From positions 13,477,001 through 13,541,000 of the forward strand of contig CM075777.1 of the NCBI GenBank assembly GCA_037974665.1: 64,000 bases of DNA. The letters run 5' to 3'. The notes under the pieces are model-generated. The model did not search any database, had not been told where the DNA came from, and saw only the letters and a program-made list of their open reading frames with translations. Source of the stretch: Ehretia macrophylla (taxonomy: Eukaryota; Streptophyta; Magnoliopsida; Boraginales; Ehretiaceae). This document shows, piece after piece, positions 11,061-22,939 of the stretch; positions within the stretch are counted from its first letter, which is position 1, and each line of letters begins with the position of its first letter. A program made the translations under genes and the position numbers.

Positions 11061-13404
11061 GAATCCTTAATTTTCTTCTTAGATATGCTCCCACTGGCTA
11101 ATAGAAATCATCTATCTTTGTCTTTCTTCTTTGCATTACCACTAACCAAAGAAGAAATACAAATATGAGAATGAATTCCATTTATATCTAATATCTTGCA
11201 TTAAATATGCTTACCACAAAACCATTTGCTAGTTTAGAATTATATTCTTTACATCTTGCATACCCTTTATGCAAACTATGAAAGAATACAAAACCTTAAC
11301 ATTTTTAATTTGTTTTACTTATCATCCATAAGTACTACAACCTTTTGTTTTTATACATTATCAAGATAAAAAATAACAGAGCATGTAATTCTAAGATTTT
11401 ATTAAGTTTCTAAGAACCATTCTTAGATGATAACGTTAATCAAAAAGTTTGGTCCAGTTACGCGATATAAAGTCTAGTTAATTAAAAACAACGGGTTCAT
11501 TGTTGTAGCCATAAACGTATGTAGAAAATAAGATCACTAGTTGACATAAACTTGTTAAAACATTTAATTTGGCCTTTAATTAAATGATACCTCCCACTAA
11601 TTTTATCGATTCCCACACTTTCTAAATGAGATCGTGAATCTAATTAAAGATTTATTAGTAGGTGACCATAGTTCTCTTTAATATGAACATCCCTAAGCTT
11701 TGGTGCATTATTGGAATATACATACAAAAAGTTAGTAACGATTATTATTTATATCACTATATAGGATATGGCCATTTTATCCCTAAATCACCATAACCTC
11801 ATCTTTGGTGCATTATTGGAAACTTGATCTAGTTAGATTATACACACAATCACAGTGTTGTGACAATTTGAATCCCAGACCTCAGCTTTGGTGCGTTATT
11901 GGCCTCGTGATATTGGAACAACACAACATCACTATGCTTGTTAGGTAAATATAATACTTTCATAGAATATGTCTTCCTACTTTTGGGTTAGCCAAGACAT
12001 ACCCAATCGAGAACATATAACTTAGGATAGTGGAGGGTAACGATAAACGCCTTTACCGCTTTACAATCTAATATGTTTGCACATAGGAAGATTTTTGAAA
12101 TTAATTAGGCCTCACTTTGCACACTAGTTCATTTACAAGCATACATCACATATAGGCAAATAAATAAACATACATGCAAAATCATACATCATGGTGGATC
12201 ATAGACTTGGACTGTGAATCAAATCAAGACAAAAATAAAATCTAAACAAGCACATCTACATGTCTTATTTAGTCTTGTCTTCTTGATTTTCCTCAAAGAT
12301 CCAAAGCACCTCCAACTCCTTGAAAGTCTCCAATGGTCTTCTTGTAGAAATTACATACCTTATGTTTCACTACAATTTCTCTCAATTGCAAGAAAATAAA
12401 ACAAGACTTATGTCTCAATTACATACTAATGAATGATAGAATTAATTACAACGCCATCTAATGCAATTACAACCAATTAACCATTCACTAACCAAGTCCA
12501 TGAACAAATTCACCATTTATCATCCAACATCACAATGTAAGATAAAACTCATAAAGCTAAGTAAATGCATCATATACATAAACACAAGAATGCTAAACAA
12601 GCAAGCTAGCACAAACTAATGTATCCAATACATTAAATCATTGAAATGCATGTTTGCAATAAGTTTCATATCTTGAGATTTTAACATATCATGTTAAACA
12701 ACACAAAAGAACTAGATAAAACCAATTTTAAGTTCATACTTGTTGAATAAGGCTCAATGCAACTCATTTGTTAATTTTATAGCCCAATTTGAGTTCTTAG
12801 GCTCATTTTAATCTTCACTAAGAAAAACAACATCATCTAATCGTATTAGGCTAAAGCCCATTGATTTTTAAGCCCATTGGACTTAACCAAAATAAAACCA
12901 ATTAGTCATGGCTTTTAATTTATTACCCATCATAAATCTGCTGCACATATACCAAATATTTTGACTCGTTTAGCCTACCCAAAGTTCTCCAAAAATTCTG
13001 AAATTTTTCAGAGATGTAGATCTTCGAGTATAGATAGTTTTAGAATCAAACAGAACTCAATTCGGAGTTAAATTGACTGAGTTATGCCCTTCGGAATAGA
13101 CACTATGCAGTCTGTCCAGAAAAGCGCGAGAATCAGTGAACTTACTAATTTTGCTCAAAATGAAGCCCTTAACCACGAAATTTGGAAATGCATATTAGAA
13201 GATGAAATATTCTACTATCTCTATAGCATAACATACCCAAAAATCAGCCCCAAACAACAATATTTGATTTTCCAAAACAGTCATGCACAATCAGTGCGCA
13301 AAGATTTTTCCAGAGATGTTGAAAAACTTTGCTTGTTATTTTGTGCTCAAGACTTTAGAAACTTTAAGCAAACATATATGTAATCACATGAACATCAAGT
13401 CTTT
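11061..13404 (-). other. R 5' leader and gag zone, no intact coding
   Basis: This is the interval between the primer site and the recognisable knuckle. AT-rich, with only short unrelated ORFs, so gag here is unrecognisable. It contains three copies of TTTGGTGCATTATTGG, two of five CTCCCACT motifs, and near 12960-13130 a module shared with gypsy LTRs A and L. Confidence 0.6.
11698..11902. repeat. three copies of CTTTGGTGCATTATTGG
   Basis: Copies begin near 11698, 11803 and 11886 (the last reads GCGTTATTGG). They are separated by about 104 and 83 bp of unrelated sequence, in the leader/gag part of copia R. Confidence 0.7.
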
Positions 13405-13416
13405 GCTCTGATACCA
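13405..13416 (-). other. primer-binding site of R (initiator tRNA-Met)
   Basis: Minus strand TGGTATCAGAGC, two bases from the LTR edge at 13419. It is complementary to the 3' end of initiator tRNA-Met and fixes both the orientation and the 5' LTR of R. Confidence 0.85.
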
Positions 13417-13418
13417 CT

Positions 13419-14148
13419 TGAAAGATCTTGTATATTTAGAGCTATGAACATCATCAAGCTAAGAATTGAGCGGAAACGAAACATGACATTCAAAAATTTC
13501 TGGAATTCAAAGCATAATGTTCATATGAAACTCTAATCTTGATATCATGTGATTAACATATGCAAAACATATATATATCAAGTATATATATTGACAAGAG
13601 ATAGTAGAAGAGTATACCTCTTGTAGACAACTCGTGGAAGTCATAGATCTGAATTTTTGCACACTTGATGGAAGACACCTCCTCTTGAAACCACAAGAGC
13701 TCTAGTCGGTCCACACAAGCAAAGAATGACTTCTCCATCTTCATGCCTATTTTTGTGCTAGACTTACCATGGAAGATTTATGAGCTTGCTTGAAGAAGAG
13801 GGCAAAACCTTTTCCTTCTTTTTCATTAGTCTTGGCTGCGTTTTTTAAAGAAGAAGAGAAGACAAGTTCTTCTCCTTCATCTTCCTTTTTCAGCCATGGT
13901 GTTTTTCTCTTTGAAGAGTTGAAGAAGAAGACTTCTTCTTCTCTCTCTCATTTTTCATTCGTGTAGGAGCTTGGAGAGAGAGATGGTTGACAACTTCATC
14001 ACATGAAAAAATAAAAGACAAGCCATGTTTCTTGTGTGTCTTGTCTCCCTTTTGAAAGAAAATAGAAGATAAGCTTTCTAAATTATGGATGTGTTGTCTA
14101 GCTTTTGTTGAAAGATAAAACATACATATATATCTATATATCTATATA

Positions 14149-14204
<56 letters not shown>

Positions 14205-14714
14205 GTAGTATTTTTCCACTAATGTAATAATATACATATATATATATGTACATCATATGTTTATTGTGTAGTCTTCTTCCACTAATATAATAATATACAT
14301 ATATGCCTCATATGTATATTGTGTAGTATTCTTCCACTAAGGCATTTAAATATTCAACCTAATCACCATTAGTTGAAATTATGAACACAATCTTTTTATA
14401 TTTCCACATTAGCCCCAACACTTAATAATAATTGCATATTGACCACAATAACTTTTAAAGGTCAATCACACCATTGTTAACTCCTTAACAATTCAAGAGA
14501 AACAAAATACTATTGTTAACACTTTAACAACTCAAGAGAAACTAAATCAAGCTCAATAGGAAAAACATTCGTCATGCTCTATTATGTGTGCCTTTCTAGA
14601 TTCACCGCTATATAGCACTAAAGAAACGTTGAACACCTTCAGTGTTAATCAAACTATTTGATTTGTTTAGAGAATATCTCCTGTCATTCTCAAAACACCT
14701 TCAGAGTTCTTGAG
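13419..14714 (-). repeat. R 5' LTR, first segment
   Basis: From the LTR edge next to the primer site to the B insertion. It matches 1-854 with small differences. Target duplication TTGAG of element B is at 14710-14714. Confidence 0.85.
14122..14202. repeat. (TA)n / TATC microsatellite
   Basis: Alternating TATATATC units run into a long pure TA tract. The same site in the other R LTR (430-456) has only a short CACACACATATATAT, so the tract grew after R inserted. Confidence 0.95.
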
Positions 14715-16643
14715 TGTGAAATCCCACTTTTTTATCTTATCTTGATTTGCGTGTTTTACCTCGTTTTGCGTGAATTGACTTGTTTATATTCTATATGACT
14801 TAGAATGTGCTAAATATGTGATTAATACTCCGAATACATGCTAAGTGTGCATTCATGAAATTTTCATAAAAAACGGAATCAGAAATTTTATCGCCGGTTT
14901 TAGTGAATAATATTTTGAGTACCTATCCGCTAAAATTTTTACATGGGTGTTTTAAATGTTTTAAAACCTAGTCCTCGGGTATTAATAGACCCGTGTTTGA
15001 TTAAAACGGATTTGGAATCGATTTTAAAATTTTAAAGGTTTTTACATTTTCTTTTGCAAGAAAATGAGTTTTAAGCCGACTCGGGTGAAACTATTTTAAT
15101 GTAACACTCTTTGTCTCCTAAAATATATTGTCTAGAATTAATTTAGTTGTCAATTTAATAGTTGAGCAAGAAATAGTCAATAACTGAATTAAAAGACTAG
15201 AAATAATTAAAAGACTAAAAATAGAATTAAAAGACTAAATAAACTACTTTGACTTTCTTTTAATTCATTTGAACTTTACTTATATTGCATCAACACACAC
15301 TTGCAATAAAAACACACTTAAACTCACACACATGGCTGAGAGCTTCAAGGGACAAAAGAGAAGTTGATTTTCAAGGTTTTCAAAGCAAAATTTCATAGAG
15401 AAACCTGGTTTTTGTTCGTAGTTTTTCGTACCGAGTTTGATTCCGCTTGTTGGGTTCACATAGCATGCATATCTAGGCTTGTTTCGGATCAAAGGTGAGA
15501 GAAAAATTCTAGATCTCAAAAGTCATCTTTTGTATTTTTGCGTATAATTGAATATTGAACCGTTAGAATGTTAATTTGAAATTATATTATTGCTCAATGC
15601 ATGCTAAGGATCGATTATATGTATTCTTATAAGATTTGAACCGTTGTAGCATAAATTTTTATTTTCGGGTATTTAAAGTTGATAGTTTCGTCAATTGTTG
15701 AATATTTTGAGTTGTACTGGTTGGAATCGATTGCCGTCAATTTCTAAAATTTTATTAATTACGTGGTAGCGCTGTTATAATGCCAAATTTTCAATTGTGT
15801 TGTTTGTGTGAAAATTCAAAAATTTCAGCCTAGGTGCATTGAGGTTTTAGGGTTGTTGGGCTTGATTTTGATGTGTTTTGGTTGGTTTCCGAGTGGGCTA
15901 ATGAAGGTGGTTGAATGGGTAAGTGATAGAAACTGATTTAGAGTTGTTTGAATTAGTAGAATGTAAGATATGATTATTTGAAGTTTAGGTTGTCTTTCTT
16001 TAAAATGTTGAGTTATGCCTTTAGATGATTGGGTGGTATTTGATTGATTGAATTGTGAGTTGTTAATGGTTAAACTAGTGTTTGATTGTGTGTTTATTGC
16101 ATGTTAAGTTGGATGGCCTACTTTGTAATCTAACTTAGTTGTTTGTGGTTTAATTGATTATTTGATGTTATATTGATGAAAAGATGATTATTGATTGATT
16201 ATTGATGAACCGGGAGATAGTCAACGGAAAAGGTTGTCCTCTTGTGATGTGATGTTTATTATTATTACTGAGTCTTGGTATGTGTGTGCCACCTCTCGGG
16301 CAGCGTCGGGCTGTCGTGTTGATAACAGTATGACTACCAGAGGGTACTCCCAGCTCACATGACAGTGGTGTCATGGAGGGAGGGGCTAATGAGGTACCTC
16401 GGGTGCATGAGTAATGGGGAGTTATAAGAAGAACGGTTGAGATCGTGATGGCGTTTAGAGCTACACCAACTAGAGTATCATTTATTGATTGGTCATTATA
16501 GTTATGTGTTTATATTGTTATTGATATTTTATTGTGTGTTTTCTGCTCAAATGATCATTTCCAAAGAGTATAGTAAATACTGTTAGAGATCTATCGGATC
16601 CTCACTGAGCTTGTTTTATATAAGCTCACTCTCTATTATTGCA
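14715..16643 (+). repeat. B left LTR, first segment
   Basis: Runs from the TG end to the C insertion at TTGCA (16639-16643). It aligns with 35355-37262. A GTGAGA donor-like site is near 15494. Confidence 0.9.
16106..16628 (+). other. conserved stem-loop block, B left LTR
   Basis: SL1 16106-16136: AAGTTGGAT/ATCTAACTT (one G-T) around GGCCTACTTTGTA. An SL2-like block lies at 16270-16345, with CCTCT/AGAGG arms and a GGGCAGCGTCGGGCTGTCG core. SL4 16606-16628: TGAGCTT/AAGCTCA. SL3 is not clear in this family. Confidence 0.6.
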
Positions 16644-17991
16644 TGTGAAACCCCACTTTTCTGCTTTAACTCGATTTACGTGTTTTATCTCGTTTTGCGT
16701 GCATTTGACCTGTTTATGTTCTATATGACCTAGAATGTTATAATTTTGATGTCAATACTCCTAATACGTGCTAAATGTGCATTCATGAAATTTTCATAAA
16801 AAACGGGATCAGAAATTTTATCGTCGATTTTCAGTGAATAGTATTTTTGAAACTGGTCTTTTTAACCCTTCTAGACCTAGACCACGGACTTTAATAGACC
16901 TGTGTTTGATTAAAACGGTTTTAAAATCGGCTTAAGAATTTATTAGGGTTTTTACACCGACTTTTGCGAAAATCGAGTTTTAAGCCGACTCGGGTGAAAT
17001 TGTTTGATTGTAAAACTTCTTGTCACCTAAAAATAACCTACTTGAGCTAGCTTGGGTGTTGAATAATTGTTTTGAACTTTGGTGATCAAGAAAATGCATT
17101 TAAAGTCAAGAAAACACTAAAAATAATTAGTTTCCACTTTGACTTTCTTTTATTTATTTGACCTTTGCTTAATATATGATCAACACACATTAAAAACAAA
17201 GAAAAACACCACCAAAAACACACACAAAACCGTGGCTCCTTGGAGGAGAAAGATGAAGGCATTTTCAAAATATTTTTCTCATAGATTTTGCATTTCAAAG
17301 CCGAATTGAGTGATTCAAAGCTTGATTTCACTTGTTTGGCATCCATTCTACACATTTCTTGCATCAAAACACATCAAAGGTGAGAGAAAAATTCTAGATC
17401 TCAAAACTCATATTTTGTGTTTATGCGTATAAATGATTATTGAACCGTTAGAATTGTAATCTGATGTTAGATTATTGCTCCTTGCATGCTAGGGATCGTT
17501 TAGTGGTAATACTACGAGTTTCTGTCGGATGTAGCATAATTTTTATTTTTCGGGTATTTAAATTTGATTAATTTGTTCAAAGTTGATTAAATTGAGTTGT
17601 GTTGATTGGAATCGATTGCCGTCGATTTCTAAATACTTGATAATTACGTGTTAGCGCTGTTGTAATGCCGAATTTTCGATTACATTGTTCGTGTGAAAAT
17701 CCGGAAAATCCAGCCAAGACATCCTAGGGTTTTAGGGTTATCGGGCATGATTTGGAGGTGTTATGGTGGATTTCCGAGAGGGCTAATGTAGTAGGTTGAA
17801 TGGGTGAGTTATAGGAACTGATTAGGCAATGTTTGGGTTAGTAGAATGTAAGTTATGAATTTTTGAAGTTTCGGTTGTCATTCTTTAATTTCTTGAACGA
17901 TGCCTTTAGATGTTTGGGTGGTGTTTGAGTGTTGAATGGTGAGTTGATGATGAGTAATTTAGGGTTTAACTGTGTATAAAATGCATGTCCG

Positions 17992-18443
17992 GTTAGATGG
18001 CCTACTTTGTTATCTAACTATGTTATTGTTGCTTAAATGATAATTGATGCTATCAATGATGAATAAATGATGATTGATGATGATTATGGAGTCTTGGTAT
18101 GTGTGTGCCACCTCTCGGGCAGCGTTGGGCTGTCGGGTTGATAACGGCATGACTGCCAGAGGCTACCCCCAGCTCGCATGACGGAGGTGTCATGGAGGGA
18201 GGGGCTAGTGAGGTACCTCGGGTGCGTGAGTAATGGGGAGTTATAAGAAGAACGGTTGAGATCGTGATGGCGTTTGGAGCTACACCAACTAGAGTATCCT
18301 TTAATGAATGGTTATATAGTTATGTGATGATAGAATTATTGATGTTATTGTGTGTTTACTGACTCAAAGGATTATTCCAAGGAGTTTAGTAGACCTTGCT
18401 CGAGATCTATCGGATCCTCACTGGGCTTATTTTATATAAGCTC
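17992..18443 (+). other. conserved stem-loop block, C left LTR
   Basis: SL1 17992-18018: GTTAGAT/ATCTAAC around GGCCTACTTTGTT. An SL2-like core (GGGCAGCGTTGGGCTGTCGGG) lies near 18116. SL4 18422-18443: GGGCTTA/TAAGCTC with one G-T. Confidence 0.6.
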
Positions 18444-18467
18444 ACTCTCTATTATTGCATGCATACA

Positions 18468-18557
18468 GGTGTACTTTCGCAGGATTACGGGTACGTGCCT
18501 CCTGAAGAGGAGAATGTGGAAAATGTGGAAAATGTGCCGTATGTTGTTGAGTCTTAG
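18468..18557 (+). other. candidate terminal exon, acidic micro-ORF (C left LTR)
   Basis: A 29-codon frame after the acceptor-like ACAG: GVLSQDYGYVPPEEENV, then the nine-base unit GAAAATGTG (ENV) repeated, ending VVES and TAG. The right LTR has one ENV unit fewer. An ATG lies nine bases upstream in frame here, but it is out of frame in D and absent in A. Confidence 0.4.
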
Positions 18558-18892
18558 GTGCAGGAGTCATTTCCATGAGATTATCTTAGTTGTTGTAAAA
18601 TAATGTTTTGTATAATCTATTTTGAAATGTATGTATAGCCTATGTATTATGTTGGAACGGAGGCGCATAAATATGAATGAGTTGATGAAAGAATGTTTAA
18701 TGTATGAAATGGTTGCGTTGTATGTTGTTAATTTGATTGTGGAGTTGGTTGGTGATTTGTGGAGTTTGATGTATGTTGTTATTAAGGGTTGGTTTAGAGC
18801 CCTGATGTTCATGTTACTGTCGTTATGCTGCCGAAATTCCATTGCGACCTGACTGATTGTAAGAGGGGTCGAGTTGGTGCGTGATATTTAAG

Positions 18893-18904
18893 TGGTATCA
18901 GAGC
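18893..18904 (+). other. primer-binding site of C
   Basis: TGGTATCAGAGC, six bases after the LTR end; initiator tRNA-Met complement. Confidence 0.9.
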
Positions 18905-18959
18905 TTGATTAGCTGTTAGCCAGGGTATCCTCGGAATGTGGGTAGTGGTCTAAGCATGC

Positions 18960-19345
18960 AAGTATGTATTAAGTGAAAGAAAAGTGAAACATATGTTAAT
19001 ATGTTTATGTGATTAATTTACGTATGTGTCTAACTTTCAATGTGACCAGTATGCCTTGTGTGTTAAGTGAACTAATGTGGTCAATATGTGTTATGTGATA
19101 ACGTGCTATACGTACTCAATGTGTTGTGATTAATGTGCATTATGTGATTAATGTACGTTATGTGATTTATGTGTATTATGTGACAATTGTGTTTTATGTG
19201 ATCAAAGTGCTTTATGTGAAGTTTGTTGCTTATGTGACTTTAATTGTTTATAACTTACTTCTGTGATATAACCTGTTTATGTGATGTTGGCTTCTTATAT
19301 GCTGAATTGTGTGTTATGTGATAATGTTAAATTATATGATAATCA
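18960..19345 (+). repeat. TTATGTGAT-type leader repeats in C
   Basis: Many degenerate units of TTATGTGATNAATGTGC type between the primer site and the gag start position. Shorter runs occupy the same place in B (24470-24570), D (63465-63540) and G (30220-30320). Confidence 0.7.
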
Positions 19346-19426
19346 TGCATTACGTTGTACCTGTTTTCATGTGATGTAATTGTATATATTCTATAACTGT
19401 GGGTGATTCTTTTAGGTGAAGTAAGG

Positions 19427-19465
19427 ATGACTGCAAGAGTTTTCGGAAATAGTGGTAGGCCATGA
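19427..19465 (+). pseudogene. vestigial gag start of C
   Basis: ATG ACT GCA AGA reads MTARVFGNSGRP then TGA. The position after the leader repeats and the MT(A/G)R start match the gag starts of B (MTGRPRTRG at 24657) and D (MAGRPRTRG at 63599). Nothing gag-like follows. Confidence 0.5.
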
Positions 19466-21555
19466 TTTTGAATTATTATTATTCTAGAAGTTTATCAGTT
19501 AGATTTTAATTGTTATGTTTATGGATTTTAGTTTCGGCTTAGTGGATTGATCTTGATGTTCCTTTAGCGAGAATGAAGTTGTTTGAGGAAAATAGCAATG
19601 TATCTTGATGATTATAATTACTTTTGTTGCCATGTTTAACTTATTATTACTTGGAGATGAATCATAAGTTGAGGTTTCTGTGAGGTTGTGATTAGACACT
19701 TTTGGAGTCTCAACTCAGACTATACTTCCTTGAGGTTATTTTAGAATGAATTTATTTGAGGAATTAGTGATGTATATTTGTGAATGGAATGAAGTGTTGT
19801 ATAACATGTGAATATTTCTACTATTTGGGATTGCTATATTATCAATGGGTGTTTTGGAGTTTTGATCTTTAAACCTTGGAGACAATTGGAGTAATTCCTG
19901 ACTAAAGTTACTCTATTCGAAGATGCAATTGTTCGAAGATAGAATTATTTGAGGAAATAAGAATGCATTTCGATGGCTGAACATTTACTTGCCTATATCA
20001 AGCTTTTGAGTTCTAGGTGGTGTGACTTTCTAAATTGTTGATTGGGGATTCTGTTGTATTATAATGGGTTAGTATGAATCTGTATTGTGTTATCAGATTT
20101 TGCAGTCCTCATTAGTTAATCTTGTTGGGTAATCGGTGATTTATCTCGTTTAGTGATTGGTCTGGTACGGAATGTAAAATTTTGGAGTGATTTATCTTGT
20201 TTGGTGATTGTTATGACTCTTTAGGTTCTCTAGATCCCCTTAGTGTCTTGTTTTGGAGGAAGATAGACTGTAGGATATGACTTGTTGGTGTTTAAGTGTG
20301 TAGGTGGGACACCCTTCTTGTGCTTCATAATTCTATTGGTCTTATTATTCCTTTCTACTCTATTCTCACTTATTTGAGAGAGGGTTACACTTTTCTAGCA
20401 TATCAATTGTTTCTTGAAAGTTTGCTTATTGGATTAATGGATCCTATACTCATTTGACATTGTTTCTATTATTAACATTCATATTTGTTTCTTATAGCAA
20501 TGTCGCTTATTGGAGTTAAGGGTTGAGACTTCTACATTTCATTCTATATCTCCAGCTATTCGTTTCAGTATTTTATTTCATCCTATTACTATTCATTTGA
20601 AAGTAATCTCTCTGTGGGTATACCATTTTACTTATTCGAATTTCACTTGCTTGATGTACTCCCTACCTAAGTACATCTTTGTCATTCTTGTTGCTCTTTG
20701 TTAATCCTATTGTTTTATTATTAAATCCTTGCCCATTACTTTGTTTGTAATTGCTCATTTAATATACTCAGCATTGTCGTTTCTTATTTATACTTCTTTG
20801 GTTATTGCGTGCTGTGAGACTCATTATCTTGACTCTCATATTTTCTAATGAATTAATCATCTCTTATTTCTTAATTTCATTTCGCCTCAAGTACAACTTA
20901 CTTGTTGGTTCCTTGAACAATCATCGAGAATTGAAATATCTACTTGTTCAGGAATTTTTGTTCAACATACTCAGCACTGTTTTGACTCATCATCAATCTT
21001 TGTTCGTACTTATTTAATTGATAGGTGCTGAGACATTTCTTATCTTAGTTATCATGCTTCCTTATTAACTATTAGCCTCTTGATTCTCTAACCTGTTTGA
21101 GCTCTTGTTCACTTGATTGTTGGCTCGAATATGACTTTCCATATTCTTATTTCCTTATAAATTTCATAAGAGCCATATTCTGACAAATGTCACTTTTGAG
21201 ATATTTCCTTGATCAGTAATCATTCATGTTATCATAAATGAGTTTTTAAACCCTCGGGGTATTCATAGAGTTATTTTCTGTAGTAAGGGATGATTGATAA
21301 TTAGTGGTGTCACGCTAAGACTTGGAGTTGCAATTTCTATCATATGCAATATGATGTTAGGTGGGAGAGAATTATGAATTGAAGATTGTCTTGGAACTAT
21401 GATCATCAACTTGCAGTCAACAAAGGTTGTTCTTTTGAGGTCTTTGGTTAGTTGTCATCCTAAGAGATAAATGAGAACTAAGAGAAGTATTATTAAGTGT
21501 AATGATTGAGGATTTAATTGTCTGTCAGTTCGAGAATTGCGCGGACGCCATTGTT
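19466..21555 (+). other. C internal region, non-coding
   Basis: T-rich sequence with no recognisable domain; ORFs of 60-70 codons (20510-20704, 20805-21017) resemble nothing I know. A short GAATTGCGCGGACGCCATTG just before the polypurine tract is also found in G (GAATTGCGTGGACACAATTT), so both keep the extreme 3' tail of a shared ancestor. Confidence 0.6.
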
Positions 21556-21570
21556 TTAAGGAGGGGAGAA
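21556..21570 (+). other. polypurine tract of C
   Basis: TTAAGGAGGGGAGAA directly before the right LTR. Confidence 0.85.
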
Positions 21571-22939
21571 TCTGAAACCCCACTTTTCTGCTTTAACTCG
21601 ATTTAAGTGTTTTATCTCGTTTTGCGTACATTTGACCTGTTTATGTGCTATATGACCTAGAATGTTATAATTTTGATGTCAATACTCCTAATACGTGCTA
21701 AATGTGCATTCATGAAATTTTCATAAAAAACGGGATCAGAAATTTTATCGTCGATTTTCAGTGAATAGTATTTTTGAAACATGTCCGCTAAAATTTTGAA
21801 ACTGGTCTTTTTAACCCTTCTAGACCTAGTCCACGGACTTTAATAGGCCTGTATTAGATGAAAACGGTTTAAAAATCAGCTTAAGAATTTATTAGGGTTT
21901 TTACACCGACTTTTGCGAAAATCGAGTTTTAAGCCGACTCGGGTGAAATTGTTTGATTGTAAAACTTCTTGTCACCTAAAAATAACCTACTTGAGCTAGC
22001 TTGGGTGTTGAATAATTGTTTTGAACTTTGGTGATCAAGAAAATGCATTTAAAGTCAAGAAAACACTAAAAATAATTAGTTTCCACTTTGACTTTCTTTT
22101 ATTTATTTGACCTTTGCTTAATATATGATCAACACACATTAAAAACAAAGCAAAACACCACCAAAAACACACACAAAACCGTGGCTCCTTGGAGGAGAAA
22201 GATGAAGGCATTTTCAAAGTATTTTCCTCATAGATTTTGCATTTCAAAGCCGAATTGAGTGATTCAAAGCTTGATTTCACTTGTTGGCATCCATTCTACA
22301 CATTTCTTGCATGAAAACACATCAAAGGTGAGAGAAAAATTTTAGATCTCAAAACTCATATTTTGTGTTTATGCATATAAATGATTATTGAACCGTTAGA
22401 ATTGTAATCCGATGTTAGATTATTGCTCCTTGCATGCTAGGGATCGTTTAGTGGTAATACTATGAGTTTCTGTCGGATGTAGCATAATTTTTATTTTTCG
22501 GGTATTTAAATTTGATTAATTTGTTCAAAGTTGATTAAATTGAGTTGTGTTGATTGGAATCGATTGCCGTCGATTTCTAAATACTTGATAATTACGTGTT
22601 AGCGCTGTTGTAATGCCGAATTTTCGATTACATGGTTCGTGTGAAAATCCAAAAAATTCATCCAAGACATCCTAGGGTTTTAGAGTTATCGGGCATGATT
22701 TGGAGGTGTTATGGTGGATTTCTGAGAGGGCTAATGTAGTAAGTTGAATGGGTGAGTGATAGGAACTGATTAGGCAATGTTTGGGTTAGTAGAATGTAAG
22801 TTATGAATTTTTGAAGTTTAGGTTGTCATTCTTTAATTTCTTGAACGATGCCTTTAGATGATTGGGTAGTGTTTGAGTGTTGAATGGTGAGTTGTTGATG
22901 AGTAATTTAGGGTTTAATTGTGTATATAATGCATGTCCG

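Larger units (their letters stand above)
16644..18886 (+). repeat. C left LTR
   Basis: 2,243 bp. Donor-like AAAG|GTGAGAG at 17380; acceptor-like ATACAG at 18463-18468. Its terminal CA has become TA (18885-18886). The paired ORFs on opposite strands at 18567-18852 lie in LTR sequence repeated at 23518-23865 and are not genes. Confidence 0.9.

Noticed and set aside
18459-18557. In-frame ATG just upstream of the acidic micro-ORF as its start codon
   Set aside because: Present in B and C but out of frame in D and absent in A; not a conserved start.
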